NCBI GenBank assembly: GCA_022563135.1
Contig: JADFNZ010000028.1
Coordinates: 1-14,550, forward strand
From: Chloroflexota bacterium
Lineage (GTDB): Bacteria; Chloroflexota; Dehalococcoidia; DSTF01; RBG-16-68-14
Direction of reading: 5' to 3'
Length of the DNA stretch: 14,550 bases
Below, one piece after another: positions 1 through 7,206 of the stretch (position 1 is its first letter; the number at the start of each line of letters is the position of its first letter). A program made the position numbers and the translations under genes. The notes beneath the pieces were generated by a model. That model worked only from the letters and a program-made list of their open reading frames with translations. It was not told where the DNA came from and searched no databases.

Positions 1-1176
1 GACCACCACATCTTTTGTTACATCGGCACTGAGGGAGAATATCCCCCCTAAAAGCTCAAAGGCGGAGTCAGTTAGGACGTAACCAGTAAGCTTGCCCTCA
101 CCAGTATTGATAACCGTGAATGTCAGCCCCTTAGTATCGCCGATTAGTACTTCGCCGAAATCCAGGCTTGAGATGGAGACTTCCAGGGTCGGGACGCCTG
201 TAATCACAGTGGAGGCGACGGTGAAAGTCCAAGGCTCGCTCCTTGTGGTCCCTTCCTCGTTCCTTGCTACGACGTACCAGGTATGGGTATCCAACGTGTA
301 CTGACTGGGGCCGATAGGCTGGGATGGTTCCCATCTACTCTCCTTCACATTACCCACGAACCGGCCATCAAGGTACACGTCGTAGCTGGTTGCCCGCTGG
401 GCGTCGGCCCAGTCGAGAGCGTCTGGTGCTCGCTGGAGCTCGGCACTGATCTGCGGATTTGGGGACACGGGAATCCCTGGCGTTAGAACTCGGTCAACCA
501 CCTTCTCCCAGTGGACCTGGGCCACGGCTCCACCACCGTGTTCGTAATACTCCACCTTCAGGGTATGCTGGCCAGCCGGAAGCTCCTTTCCCATGGTATA
601 GGTCGTTGCGGCCTGATCGCGCCAGGCGTCGATCAACGACTCGCCGTCCACCCACAGCCGGATGCCGTCGTCGGCACGAGCCGTGAATGTGTACTCTCCT
701 TTTTCGAAGGTAAATCTCCCCTGCCAGCGGACGGAGAAGTTGTCGTTGCCTATCCCGTTGCCCGGACCATTGGTGCCCCAGTCATGATCAATCTTCACCT
801 CGTCCTCGGTAAAGATAGGCTTGCCACCCAGGTCCCGTTTGTCGTGGTACTCGGCGCAGCCCAACAACTCGTAACGGTACCGGTCGCAGGCAGCCATCAG
901 GGTGTCATGGATGCCCGAAGAGGTGTCCTCCAGCACGGTCAATATTGGCCGCCGTTGGTTGGTAACCATGCTTTCGCCGTCCTTGGCCATGATATTGGCC
1001 AGAGCGGTCCGAGAATGTTCCATGGACATGAACTCTTTGAGATCGGCGCGGTTGAACGCCCAGGTATCGACCACCTGTTGACCATGGGTGTTGATGACCT
1101 TGATCCGCTGTCCCATGCCGACGAAAGCGGCCTTGCCCTTCCGCGCCGGAATAGTGATCGTAGAGGGTGTTGTCAT
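1..1176 (-). CDS. Chimeric DUF1989 (N-terminal half) - PA14 - FN3-like - ASH protein, partial
   Basis: An open frame of 392 codons runs from ATG at 1176 off the left edge, so the C-terminus is missing. The start has a ribosome site GGGAGG (1184-1189), 7 bases upstream. Residues 1-107 match the first half of the DUF1989/urea carboxylase-associated family: an IPARKGKAAFVGMGQRIKVI-type start, QQVVDTWAFN, EHSRTALA, and HDTLMAACDRYRYELLGC. The second half of that domain is absent. From about residue 109 the protein becomes a PA14 domain (EYHDKRDLGGKP, DHDWGTNGPG, DNFSVRWQG, ADDGIRLWVDG, to about 224), then an FN3-like module (about 240-327, SYDVYLDGRFVGNV), then an ASH/choice-of-anchor-type Ig module (LEVSISSLDFGEVLIGDT, about 332 on). 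PA14, FN3 and ASH are typical of exported carbohydrate-binding or surface proteins, yet there is no signal peptide, because the N-terminus is replaced by a cytosolic half-domain. It lies 35 bp behind the helicase/reductase gene on the same strand. GC is about 50-60%. Function is not assignable; it may be a recombination scar or an assembly chimera. Confidence 0.8.
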   Translation of the reverse strand, partial: MTTPSTITIPARKGKAAFVGMGQRIKVINTHGQQVVDTWAFNRADLKEFMSMEHSRTALANIMAKDGESMVTNQRRPILTVLEDTSSGIHDTLMAACDRYRYELLGCAEYHDKRDLGGKPIFTEDEVKIDHDWGTNGPGNGIGNDNFSVRWQGRFTFEKGEYTFTARADDGIRLWVDGESLIDAWRDQAATTYTMGKELPAGQHTLKVEYYEHGGGAVAQVHWEKVVDRVLTPGIPVSPNPQISAELQRAPDALDWADAQRATSYDVYLDGRFVGNVKESRWEPSQPIGPSQYTLDTHTWYVVARNEEGTTRSEPWTFTVASTVITGVPTLEVSISSLDFGEVLIGDTKGLTFTVINTGEGKLTGYVLTDSAFELLGGIFSLSADVTKDVVV

Positions 1177-1183
1177 CGATCGG

Positions 1184-1189
1184 CCTCCC
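1184..1189 (-). promoter_or_regulatory. Ribosome binding site of the DUF1989-PA14 gene
   Basis: The minus strand reads GGGAGG followed by 7 bases and then ATG at 1176. This fixes the start of a frame that is open to the left edge and supports translation of the DUF1989 end as a real N-terminus. Confidence 0.7.
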
Positions 1190-1211
1190 GATAGTTCAGT
1201 GTTGGCCCCCG

Positions 1212-3053
1212 TTAATCCCCAACGAACTTGCTCCACTGGCCGGGTAAACGGGCCAAAGCCTCGGTTGGTAGGGGACCCTTGGCCGCGTACTCCACAGCTT
1301 CCTCCAGATGGTTTAGATCGGAGTATCCGACCAAGACCGTGGAAACCTCTTTCTTGGAGAGAGCAAATCGTATAGAGGCTTCCACCATGTTTGACGCGAA
1401 GCCGTCTTGCTCCAGGAAGCGGAAGTTCTCGGCCCTGCTTTGGTCTTGGTCATAGTCACGGCCCGATCCGATGGGCGCAACCGAGGGCACGGCGATGGGA
1501 TGGCGTTCGGCCGCTCCGCTGAGTGCACCGGCGGCCAAGACACGTATGACTAGCACTCCCATGCCCGTCGCGGCTGCCCGGTCGATGAGTTTGCCGAAGT
1601 CCGGCATGTCGAACTGCGGCGAGACCTCGTAGCCGCTGCTGGGATTGATCAGGTTGTAGACCGACTGGACTGTCTGAAGAGCCCCAGAGTCGACGACCCG
1701 GTGCAGGGCCTCGGTTTCGCCCACACCGGTCAGCCCCCAAAATCGGACCTTGCCCTGAGACCGCAACGTTTCCGTCGCGGCGACTACCTCACCCAGAACA
1801 TCTTCGGCGCCAATCGACCCACGCTCCAAGTCGCGTTCCAGGTTGACGTGGTTGTGGAGTTGAATCAGGTCGACCTGCTCCCGGCCCATCCTCGTCAAGC
1901 TCTCCTCGACCGAGCGGATGACTCCGGCCTTTATGTCGGCAGCGTCCCGAGCCTCCAGCCGGTATTTGGTACCCACGTACACTTGGGCCGCCAACTCGTT
2001 CAGCACCCGGCCCAGGTTAGTCTCCGACTGTCCGTTGCCATACGAGGAAGCGGTGTCGAAGTAGTTGATGCCCAACTCCATGGCCCTGGCGACTGCCTTG
2101 ACTTGGATGTCTGAATTTGTGCATTGGAGAGTAAGGACTTTCTTGTCAACTTCATCAGGCAGCGCCACTTCGGCACCGATATAGCCGCTGTCTTTGATGA
2201 GCGCGTTAGCAGCTCGTAGGACATGGGCAGGTAACCGATGGCACTCTTTGAAGAGAACTTTGTCCCATTCATCAGAATTCCACAACTCTCTAATTCCGTC
2301 GGGGTTTGCGTGCCTAAACCCGTATATGCTCTGAGCGTCATCACCTACCACAACTACTTCGCTTGACGGGGAAACGCCGATTAGGCGGACCATCTGCTGA
2401 TCGATTGGATTTAGGTCCTGGTACTCGTCAACTTGAAGCAACACAGACAGTCCGCTCATGCTCGGGCGGGAGAGAATCTCGCAGGCCGTGACTACAATAC
2501 CTTCCATGTCAAAAGTGTTGTAGAGGCGAAGGAGACGCTCGAATGCCTCGGGGAATGCTGTGCGCATTGGCGTGCCAAGCCCCACTTCGTCAGGCCAATA
2601 GCCCGTTGATCGGTAATGCGTAAACGCTTTGCACGCGTCCTCAACTGTCATGTTCAAGCCAGCGTCGGCTAAGGCCTCGGATACAACAATATTCGCTTCA
2701 CCCTGGGTGGCGTTTAGTACCGAGAAGTCTTCGTCTCGCCCAATAGCTGCTGCGTACTTGTGAACCAAGTGCTTTGCAAATCTGTGGAGTGTGCTGACCC
2801 GAGGAAGCTCAACATCGTCAAGATCAATCTCCTTTCGAGTGAATTTCTCCCGTAGTTTGGTATCTGTATCTCGACGACTCGCACGTGTAAACGTAAGAAA
2901 TGAGACATCTCGTTCTGGGTTCTCACCCAACAGCCGCAGAATTCGCTCAACTATGGTGCTGGTCTTTCCGGTTCCAGGTGCCGCGACCACCACGAGGGGG
3001 CGTCCTCTATGCTCTATTACCCGCTTCTGGTCATCACTTGGGAATGTTGACAA
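1212..3053 (-). CDS. Chimeric protein: truncated UvrD/PcrA-like helicase fused to aldo/keto reductase
   Basis: The product is 613 residues from a TTG start at 3053, chosen because AGGAG lies 8 bases upstream and the Q motif begins at once; the open frame further upstream overlaps polA and has no family character. Residues 1-317 are the first half of a superfamily 1 helicase: Q motif (FPSDDQ, 4-9), Walker A (AAPGTGKT, 24-31), motif Ia (FTRAS), Walker B (VDEYQDL, 208-214), motif III (GDDAQSIYGFRH, 237-248), motif IV (ECHRLP, 270-275). Motifs V and VI are missing, so strand translocation should be lost. Residues from about 324 are an aldo/keto reductase with the catalytic tetrad intact (Asp333, Tyr338, Lys363, His400) and a normal C-terminal NADPH-binding end (VLVGYSDLNHLEEAV). 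It lacks only the first ~35-40 residues with strand beta-1. GC drops from about 58-60% in the reductase half to about 48-50% in the helicase half, at the junction near 2085-2110. It lies 44 bp behind polA. It could be a real fusion, two gene fragments joined by deletion, or a misassembly. Confidence 0.85.
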   Translation of the reverse strand: MSTFPSDDQKRVIEHRGRPLVVVAAPGTGKTSTIVERILRLLGENPERDVSFLTFTRASRRDTDTKLREKFTRKEIDLDDVELPRVSTLHRFAKHLVHKYAAAIGRDEDFSVLNATQGEANIVVSEALADAGLNMTVEDACKAFTHYRSTGYWPDEVGLGTPMRTAFPEAFERLLRLYNTFDMEGIVVTACEILSRPSMSGLSVLLQVDEYQDLNPIDQQMVRLIGVSPSSEVVVVGDDAQSIYGFRHANPDGIRELWNSDEWDKVLFKECHRLPAHVLRAANALIKDSGYIGAEVALPDEVDKKVLTLQCTNSDIQVKAVARAMELGINYFDTASSYGNGQSETNLGRVLNELAAQVYVGTKYRLEARDAADIKAGVIRSVEESLTRMGREQVDLIQLHNHVNLERDLERGSIGAEDVLGEVVAATETLRSQGKVRFWGLTGVGETEALHRVVDSGALQTVQSVYNLINPSSGYEVSPQFDMPDFGKLIDRAAATGMGVLVIRVLAAGALSGAAERHPIAVPSVAPIGSGRDYDQDQSRAENFRFLEQDGFASNMVEASIRFALSKKEVSTVLVGYSDLNHLEEAVEYAAKGPLPTEALARLPGQWSKFVGD

Positions 3054-3061
3054 ATTATGCT

Positions 3062-3066
3062 CTCCT
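3062..3066 (-). promoter_or_regulatory. Ribosome binding site deciding the TTG start of the helicase/reductase gene
   Basis: AGGAG on the minus strand sits 8 bases before TTG at 3053, in the short gap after the polA stop codon (3098-3100). No ATG or GTG near this point gives a start consistent with the helicase Q motif. Confidence 0.6.
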
Positions 3067-3097
3067 GCTCGCCCCAGTCCGTGCAACCTGCCGCGGA

Positions 3098-6094
3098 TTA
3101 GGCGCCGCCTGCGCTCGCCACCGCCGGTACTTCCTCTAGCTCGCCCCAGTTCTTGCCGACCTTGATGTCCACCTTGACCGGCACGGCCAGCTTCAGCGAC
3201 GCGGGCATGATGCGCAGCACCATCTCCTGGATCTCGTCGCGCTCCTTTAGCGGGCCCTCGAAGATCAGCTCGTCGTGCACCTGGAGGATCATCTTCGTGG
3301 CGAGGCCGCGCTCGCATAGCTCCGCGTCGATCTTGTTCATGGCGATCTTGATGATGTCGGACGCCGTGCCCTGCACGGGCATGTTGATCGCGACGCGTTC
3401 GCCCGCGGCGCGCACCTGCCCGTTCGTCGAGCGCACCTCCGGGATGAAGCGCCGCCGCCCGGCGAGCGTCTCCGCGTAGCCCAGCTTCCGGCAGCTTTCG
3501 ATCACGCTCTCGCGCCACTCGCCAACCTTGGGGTAGGAGCTGAAGTAGGTCTCGATGAACTGCGCCGCCTCATCGCGGGAGATCCCTTCGCGCTGCGCCA
3601 GGCCGAACTCGCTTAGCCCGTAGAGGACGCCGAAGTTGAAGACCTTCGCGCGGCGCCGCTGCTCGGCGGTCACCTCGCCCTGTTCGACGCCGAAGACCTG
3701 CGAGGCCGTCGCGGCGTGGATGTCCTCGTCGTTCTGGAACGCCGTGATTAGCTTCTCGTCCTGCGAGAGGTGGGCGAGGATGCGCAGCTCGATCTGCGAG
3801 TAGTCGGCGGCGAGCAGCACCGGCTTCGGCCCGTAGTCACGCGCGATGAAGCAGCGGCGGATGGCGTTGCCCATCTCCGTGCGCACGGGGATGTTCTGCA
3901 AGTTTGGGTCCTGCGACGAGAGCCGGCCCGTCGCGGCGACGGTCTGGTTGAAGTTGGAGTGGATGCGGCCGGTCTTGGGATGGACGAGGGCCGGCAACGC
4001 GTCCACGTAGGTCGACTTCAGCTTGGTGATCTGGCGCCACTCCAGGATCACGTCGATCACGTCGTGGGCGCCGCGCAGCCCTTCCAGCGCGGTGGCATCG
4101 GTGGTGTAGCCCTGCTTCGTGCGGCGCGTCTTCGGCAGGCCCAGCTCCTCGAATAGGAGGATGGAGAGCTGCTGCGGCGAGCCGAGCTTGAACTCGTGAC
4201 CGACCGATGCGTAGGCCTGCTTCTCCAGCTCGATGACCTGCTCGCCCATCCCGAGCGACATGTTGCGCAGCACCTTCGCGTCGATTGCGACGCCGGCCTG
4301 CTCCATGCGCGCGAGCACGGACACGAGCGGCATCTCGATCTCCTCGAAGAGCGGCCAGAGGTCCTGTTCCTTCAGCTCGGTCTCGAGCATGGGGCGAAGG
4401 CGCCCGGTCATGTCGGCGTCGGCGCTGGCATAGGGGGAGGCTTGCTCGACGCTCACGTCGGCCATCGTGATCTGCTTCGCGCCGGTGCCGATGAGATCGG
4501 TGATCGGCGTCATCTCTATGCCGAGGCGTTTGGACGAGAGCCACTTCAGACCGAGCGAGCCGCCGGCCGGCCGCATCGACGCACTGCCTCCTTCGCCCAG
4601 CAGGTAGGCGGCGACCATCGTGTCGAAGGTGACGCCTCGCACCTCCAGGCCCGCACCAGCGAGCACCTCCATGTCGAACTTCGCATTGTGCGCTACCTTG
4701 GGCTTGTCTTCGTCCGCCATGATGGGCGTGAGCTTCTTGAGCACGGTCTCGACGGGAAGCTGCTCCCTGTCGCCGAGGCCCGGCCTGTGGCCTACGGGGA
4801 TGTAGGCCGCCTGTTCGGGCGCCCAGGAGAGCGAGATACCGACGAGCGACGAGTGGAGGGCGCTCTTGCCCGTCGTCTCCGTATCGAAGGCAATCCACTC
4901 AGCGGAGGCGAGCTGCTGCACAACGTTATCCAACTCTTCTTCTGTGTAGATCGTGCGATACTCCGTCTCCTCGCCGGCCTTGACCGCCGGCGGCGGAGCG
5001 TCGCCTTCGGTCGCCTCGGACTTGGCCAGGCGTGCGAGGATGCTGTGGAACTCCAGCCGCTCAAAGAACGCTCGCACCGGCGCGGTGTTCGTGCCCTTGA
5101 GCTCGCAGGCGTCGAGGTCGAGCGTGACGGGCACGCCGGTGTGGATCGTCGCCATCTCCTTGCTGTGGCGCGCCTCGGCTTCGTGTTCGATGAGATTCTT
5201 GCGCAGCTTTTCCGGCGTTACCTGGTCGATGCGCTCGTAGATCTCCTCGATGGTGGCGAACTGCTGCAGCAGCTTTACGGCCGTCTTATCGCCGATGCCG
5301 GGCACGCCGGGGATGTTGTCGGAGGTGTCGCCCTTCAGGCCCTTGAGGTCGGTCATCTGCTGCGGCTCGATCTGGTAGCGCTCCTTGGCGCTCTTCGTGT
5401 CGTACGTGACCGTGTCGTGCTGGTAGGGGCGCATCATGAACACCTTCACGTCCTCGCGCACGAGCTGGATGATGTCGCTGTCGAGGGTGACGAGGTAGGT
5501 TTCGACGCCCGCGTCGGAGGCCTGAGCGGCGAGCGTGCCGAGCACGTCGTCCGCCTCGAAGCGCTCCACCATGTAGATCGGGATGTCGAACGCCTCGATC
5601 AGCTCCACGATGCGCTTGGTCTGGACGACGATGTCACGTAGCTCGTCGACGGGCGCGGTCGCCTTGCGCAGCTCCGCCTTGGCCTTCTCCGGCGCGTCGA
5701 CCCTTTCGACGAACTTGAGGATGGCTTCGCGCACCTCTTCGTTTCCGGCGGCGGCAGTCACGCGTTCGACGAGCTGCTCCTTCAGCTCGTCCGGCGCGCG
5801 GGCGTCCTTGATGATACGCGCGACCTGCTGCTTGAGCGCCTCGAAGCGGTTCGCCTTGTACGTCGCGTCCATCTCATCGCGGAACGTCGGCCCGGGCGGG
5901 TCGAGCGCGACGGCGACGTGGGTCGGCTTGAGTTCGTCGAGCACGCTCAGGAGCGTATTGGCGAAGCCGTAGACCGCTGTTACCACCTCGCCGGTGCTGC
6001 GCACGGTGAGCGGCTCCTTGATGGCGTGGTAGGCCCGGAAGATGAGCCCGTGGCCGTCTAGGATGATGAGGCGTCGCTGGTCTTTGGGCGTCAC
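3098..6094 (-). CDS. polA: DNA polymerase I
   Basis: The product is 998 residues with all three PolA domains; it fills Okazaki gaps and repairs DNA. The 5'-nuclease domain is at the N-terminus (ILDGHGLIFRAYHAI; EADDVLGTLA from 180; GDTSDNIPGVPGIG). The 3'-5' exonuclease keeps its acidic residues in FDTETTG, AHNAKFD and YASAD, so proofreading should work. The polymerase domain shows motif A (LAADYSQIELRI), motif B (RRRAKVFNFGVLYG, with Phe at the dideoxy-selectivity position) and motif C (QVHDELIFE). An extra ~50-65 residue charged helical stretch is inserted at about 84-150, between YKANR and the ELIEAFDIPIY segment, where the helical arch of the nuclease lies; this explains much of the length above the usual 830-930. 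The start is GTG at 6094, because the upstream extension to ATG 6199 would run through a terminator hairpin and the promoter. Two chimeric genes follow on the same strand. Confidence 0.97.
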   Translation of the reverse strand: MTPKDQRRLIILDGHGLIFRAYHAIKEPLTVRSTGEVVTAVYGFANTLLSVLDELKPTHVAVALDPPGPTFRDEMDATYKANRFEALKQQVARIIKDARAPDELKEQLVERVTAAAGNEEVREAILKFVERVDAPEKAKAELRKATAPVDELRDIVVQTKRIVELIEAFDIPIYMVERFEADDVLGTLAAQASDAGVETYLVTLDSDIIQLVREDVKVFMMRPYQHDTVTYDTKSAKERYQIEPQQMTDLKGLKGDTSDNIPGVPGIGDKTAVKLLQQFATIEEIYERIDQVTPEKLRKNLIEHEAEARHSKEMATIHTGVPVTLDLDACELKGTNTAPVRAFFERLEFHSILARLAKSEATEGDAPPPAVKAGEETEYRTIYTEEELDNVVQQLASAEWIAFDTETTGKSALHSSLVGISLSWAPEQAAYIPVGHRPGLGDREQLPVETVLKKLTPIMADEDKPKVAHNAKFDMEVLAGAGLEVRGVTFDTMVAAYLLGEGGSASMRPAGGSLGLKWLSSKRLGIEMTPITDLIGTGAKQITMADVSVEQASPYASADADMTGRLRPMLETELKEQDLWPLFEEIEMPLVSVLARMEQAGVAIDAKVLRNMSLGMGEQVIELEKQAYASVGHEFKLGSPQQLSILLFEELGLPKTRRTKQGYTTDATALEGLRGAHDVIDVILEWRQITKLKSTYVDALPALVHPKTGRIHSNFNQTVAATGRLSSQDPNLQNIPVRTEMGNAIRRCFIARDYGPKPVLLAADYSQIELRILAHLSQDEKLITAFQNDEDIHAATASQVFGVEQGEVTAEQRRRAKVFNFGVLYGLSEFGLAQREGISRDEAAQFIETYFSSYPKVGEWRESVIESCRKLGYAETLAGRRRFIPEVRSTNGQVRAAGERVAINMPVQGTASDIIKIAMNKIDAELCERGLATKMILQVHDELIFEGPLKERDEIQEMVLRIMPASLKLAVPVKVDIKVGKNWGELEEVPAVASAGGA

Positions 6095-6109
6095 GCGGCG
6101 ATTATAGCA
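6095..6109 (-). promoter_or_regulatory. Extended -10 promoter of polA, apparently leaderless
   Basis: The minus strand reads TGCTATAAT, a consensus -10 hexamer (6101-6106) with an extended TGn element. Only CGCCGC separates it from the GTG start at 6094. Initiation 6-8 bases after the hexamer would fall on or next to the start codon, giving a leaderless mRNA. No good -35 is seen, which is usual for extended -10 promoters, and there is no ribosome site. Confidence 0.6.
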
Positions 6110-6149
6110 CCGCGGCAAGCAGGCAGGTTTGCCCTCGTTGCCCCTGCGG

Positions 6150-6192
6150 GGGAAGAAACACCAACACGCAGGATTGCTCCTGCGTGTTGGTG
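6150..6192 (-). terminator. Intrinsic terminator downstream of the SRPBCC gene
   Basis: A perfect 15-bp stem (6159-6173 with 6178-6192) closes a 4-base loop. On the minus strand it is followed by TTTCTTCC. It lies 27 bp after the SRPBCC stop codon and before the polA promoter, so it separates the two transcription units. The plus strand has no T-run after the stem. Confidence 0.75.
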
Positions 6193-6218
6193 CATGCATA
6201 GCTGTGTTTCGCTGCGGG

Positions 6219-6716
6219 TTAGGCGGGCGCGGCGGAAGGCGGCGGCGTGGGGATCTCCGTGCCGACCACTTCGCCCGTCTCCACGTGGTACTTGAGGCCG
6301 GCGAGTATCGTCTTGTTCGCTTTCTCGAAGAGCCGCCGGACGATGAGCACGTTGAGCAGCGCGCCGATCGGGCCGAACTTCATCTTGTAGTCGAAACTGA
6401 AGGATACGACGGTCTCTTCGCCGGCGGGCGTGAGGTCAAACCGTCCGAAGGCGCTCTTGATGGGCGCGTTGCTATCGAAGATCTCGATCGTGAGCGACTC
6501 TTCTTCGTTCCACTCGGTGATCCGCTCTTCTACCCAGCCGGACGGGCCCTGCAGGTCGCAGTGCCTGCCGGCGCCGACGCCCTCCTTGCTGTCGGTAGTG
6601 TAGTACGCCTTCGCGACGCCCGGGCTGAACTGCTGCACCCGCTCGAGGTCTGCCAGCGCGGCCCAGACCTGCCCCACCGGAGCCTTGATCCTGATTTCGC
6701 TGCTTAGCTTTGTCAT
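6219..6716 (-). CDS. SRPBCC-family (polyketide cyclase/CoxG-like) protein
   Basis: The product is 165 residues. Its N-terminus (EIRIKAPVGQVWAALADLER) and the strands that follow fit the START/SRPBCC helix-grip fold, which forms a cavity for hydrophobic ligands. Members include polyketide cyclases and CoxG-like proteins; the ligand here cannot be read from sequence. The amphipathic C-terminal helix (LLNVLIVRRLFEKANKTILA) closes the fold, followed by a short proline/alanine tail (TPPPSAAPA). The start is ATG at 6716, preceded by AGAGGAG with about 9 bases of spacing; an upstream ATG at 6725 touches the ribosome site and is less likely. It is a single-gene unit ending at a strong hairpin terminator. 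Length and composition are normal for the family and like the high-GC chromosome. Confidence 0.85.
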   Translation of the reverse strand: MTKLSSEIRIKAPVGQVWAALADLERVQQFSPGVAKAYYTTDSKEGVGAGRHCDLQGPSGWVEERITEWNEEESLTIEIFDSNAPIKSAFGRFDLTPAGEETVVSFSFDYKMKFGPIGALLNVLIVRRLFEKANKTILAGLKYHVETGEVVGTEIPTPPPSAAPA

Positions 6717-6928
6717 GTGTCGCATCTCCTCTTTTCGTGATGGCCGTAACGATGCGGCCACAGTGCTCTGACGGCGTGAGCGACGGCTTTCTTACATCAC
6801 GGAGAGCAAATCGCGTGAGAATGATTTGGGCAGGTGAGACACCCGGGTTGCCACCAGATGGATGAGGCGGCCTGCCGCCTGCCGCATCGCGTAGCCGCAG
6901 GCGCGTTGTGATCGTTTGCGAAGGGCGC
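6717..6928. other. Intergenic region upstream of the SRPBCC gene
   Basis: These 212 bp must carry the SRPBCC gene's promoter, but I see no convincing -35/-10 pair. Apart from its ribosome site (AGAGGAG near 6726-6732) there are only short GC-rich inverted repeats around 6868-6905, such as AGGCGG/CCGCCT. No coding sequence is recognisable. Confidence 0.4.
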
Positions 6929-7185
6929 CTAGACGCTGATGAGATGGAGGATCGGGTAGAAGAAGACCCAGACGACGTCGACGAAGGGCCAGTACTTGAT
7001 CGACGCTTCCACGCCCCAGTGGCACGCTGCGGTGAGCCGCGCGATCCGAGCCAGTAGACCATCATCAGCATGACGATGCCACTCACGACGTGCGAGGTGT
7101 GCAAGCCCGTCATCGAGAAGAACGCCGTGCCGAATGGCTCGGACAGCTCGAACTCGGCGGTGGACGGCTGATGGTGGCCATTACA
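6929..7185 (-). pseudogene. Remnant of cytochrome c oxidase subunit III (3' end, frameshifted)
   Basis: On the minus strand one frame encodes FELSEPFGTAFFSMTGLHTS then HVVSGIVMLMMVYWLGSRG, and after a shift near 7036 another frame gives CHWGVEASIKYWPFVDVVWV then FFYPILHLISV with a TAG stop at 6929-6931. Together this is the C-terminal two-transmembrane end of CoxIII, including the conserved HWGVEA and the FVDVVW segment. One base is missing (or two extra) at the shift; bases 7038-7036 and 7036-7034 would both be needed as codons. The upstream ~120 residues of the protein are absent and the homology fades near 7185, next to the PD40 gene. It is therefore a truncated and frameshifted pseudogene. 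The 5' boundary is approximate. Confidence 0.8.
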
Positions 7186-7206
7186 CGCCAGGCGACACGA
7201 GATTCA

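Noticed and set aside
511..1194. A 227-codon plus-strand open frame
   Set aside because: It overlaps the minus-strand DUF1989-PA14 gene, whose domains are clear, and has no family resemblance.
1212..3053. Anti-phage defence helicase (for example of the Gabija GajB type)
   Set aside because: Only the first helicase half is present, no nuclease partner lies beside it, and the second half is a metabolic-type reductase; the evidence does not support a defence system.
3054..3518. N-terminal extension of the helicase/reductase frame to 3518
   Set aside because: These 155 residues are the polA C-terminus read in another frame, of Arg/Gly/Ala type without helicase character; the TTG at 3053 with AGGAG fits better.
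3837..4898. A 353-codon minus-strand open frame in a second frame of polA
   Set aside because: Its arginine- and alanine-rich content is a frame shadow of the exonuclease and polymerase domains.
4196..5641. A 481-codon open frame on the plus strand inside polA
   Set aside because: It lies wholly antisense to the well-conserved polA domains, has leucine/arginine/valine-rich content typical of a high-GC shadow frame, and matches no family I recognise.
6095..6199. polA start at ATG 6199
   Set aside because: It would place the terminator hairpin (6159-6192) and the extended -10 promoter inside the coding region, and the added 35 residues have no PolA counterpart.
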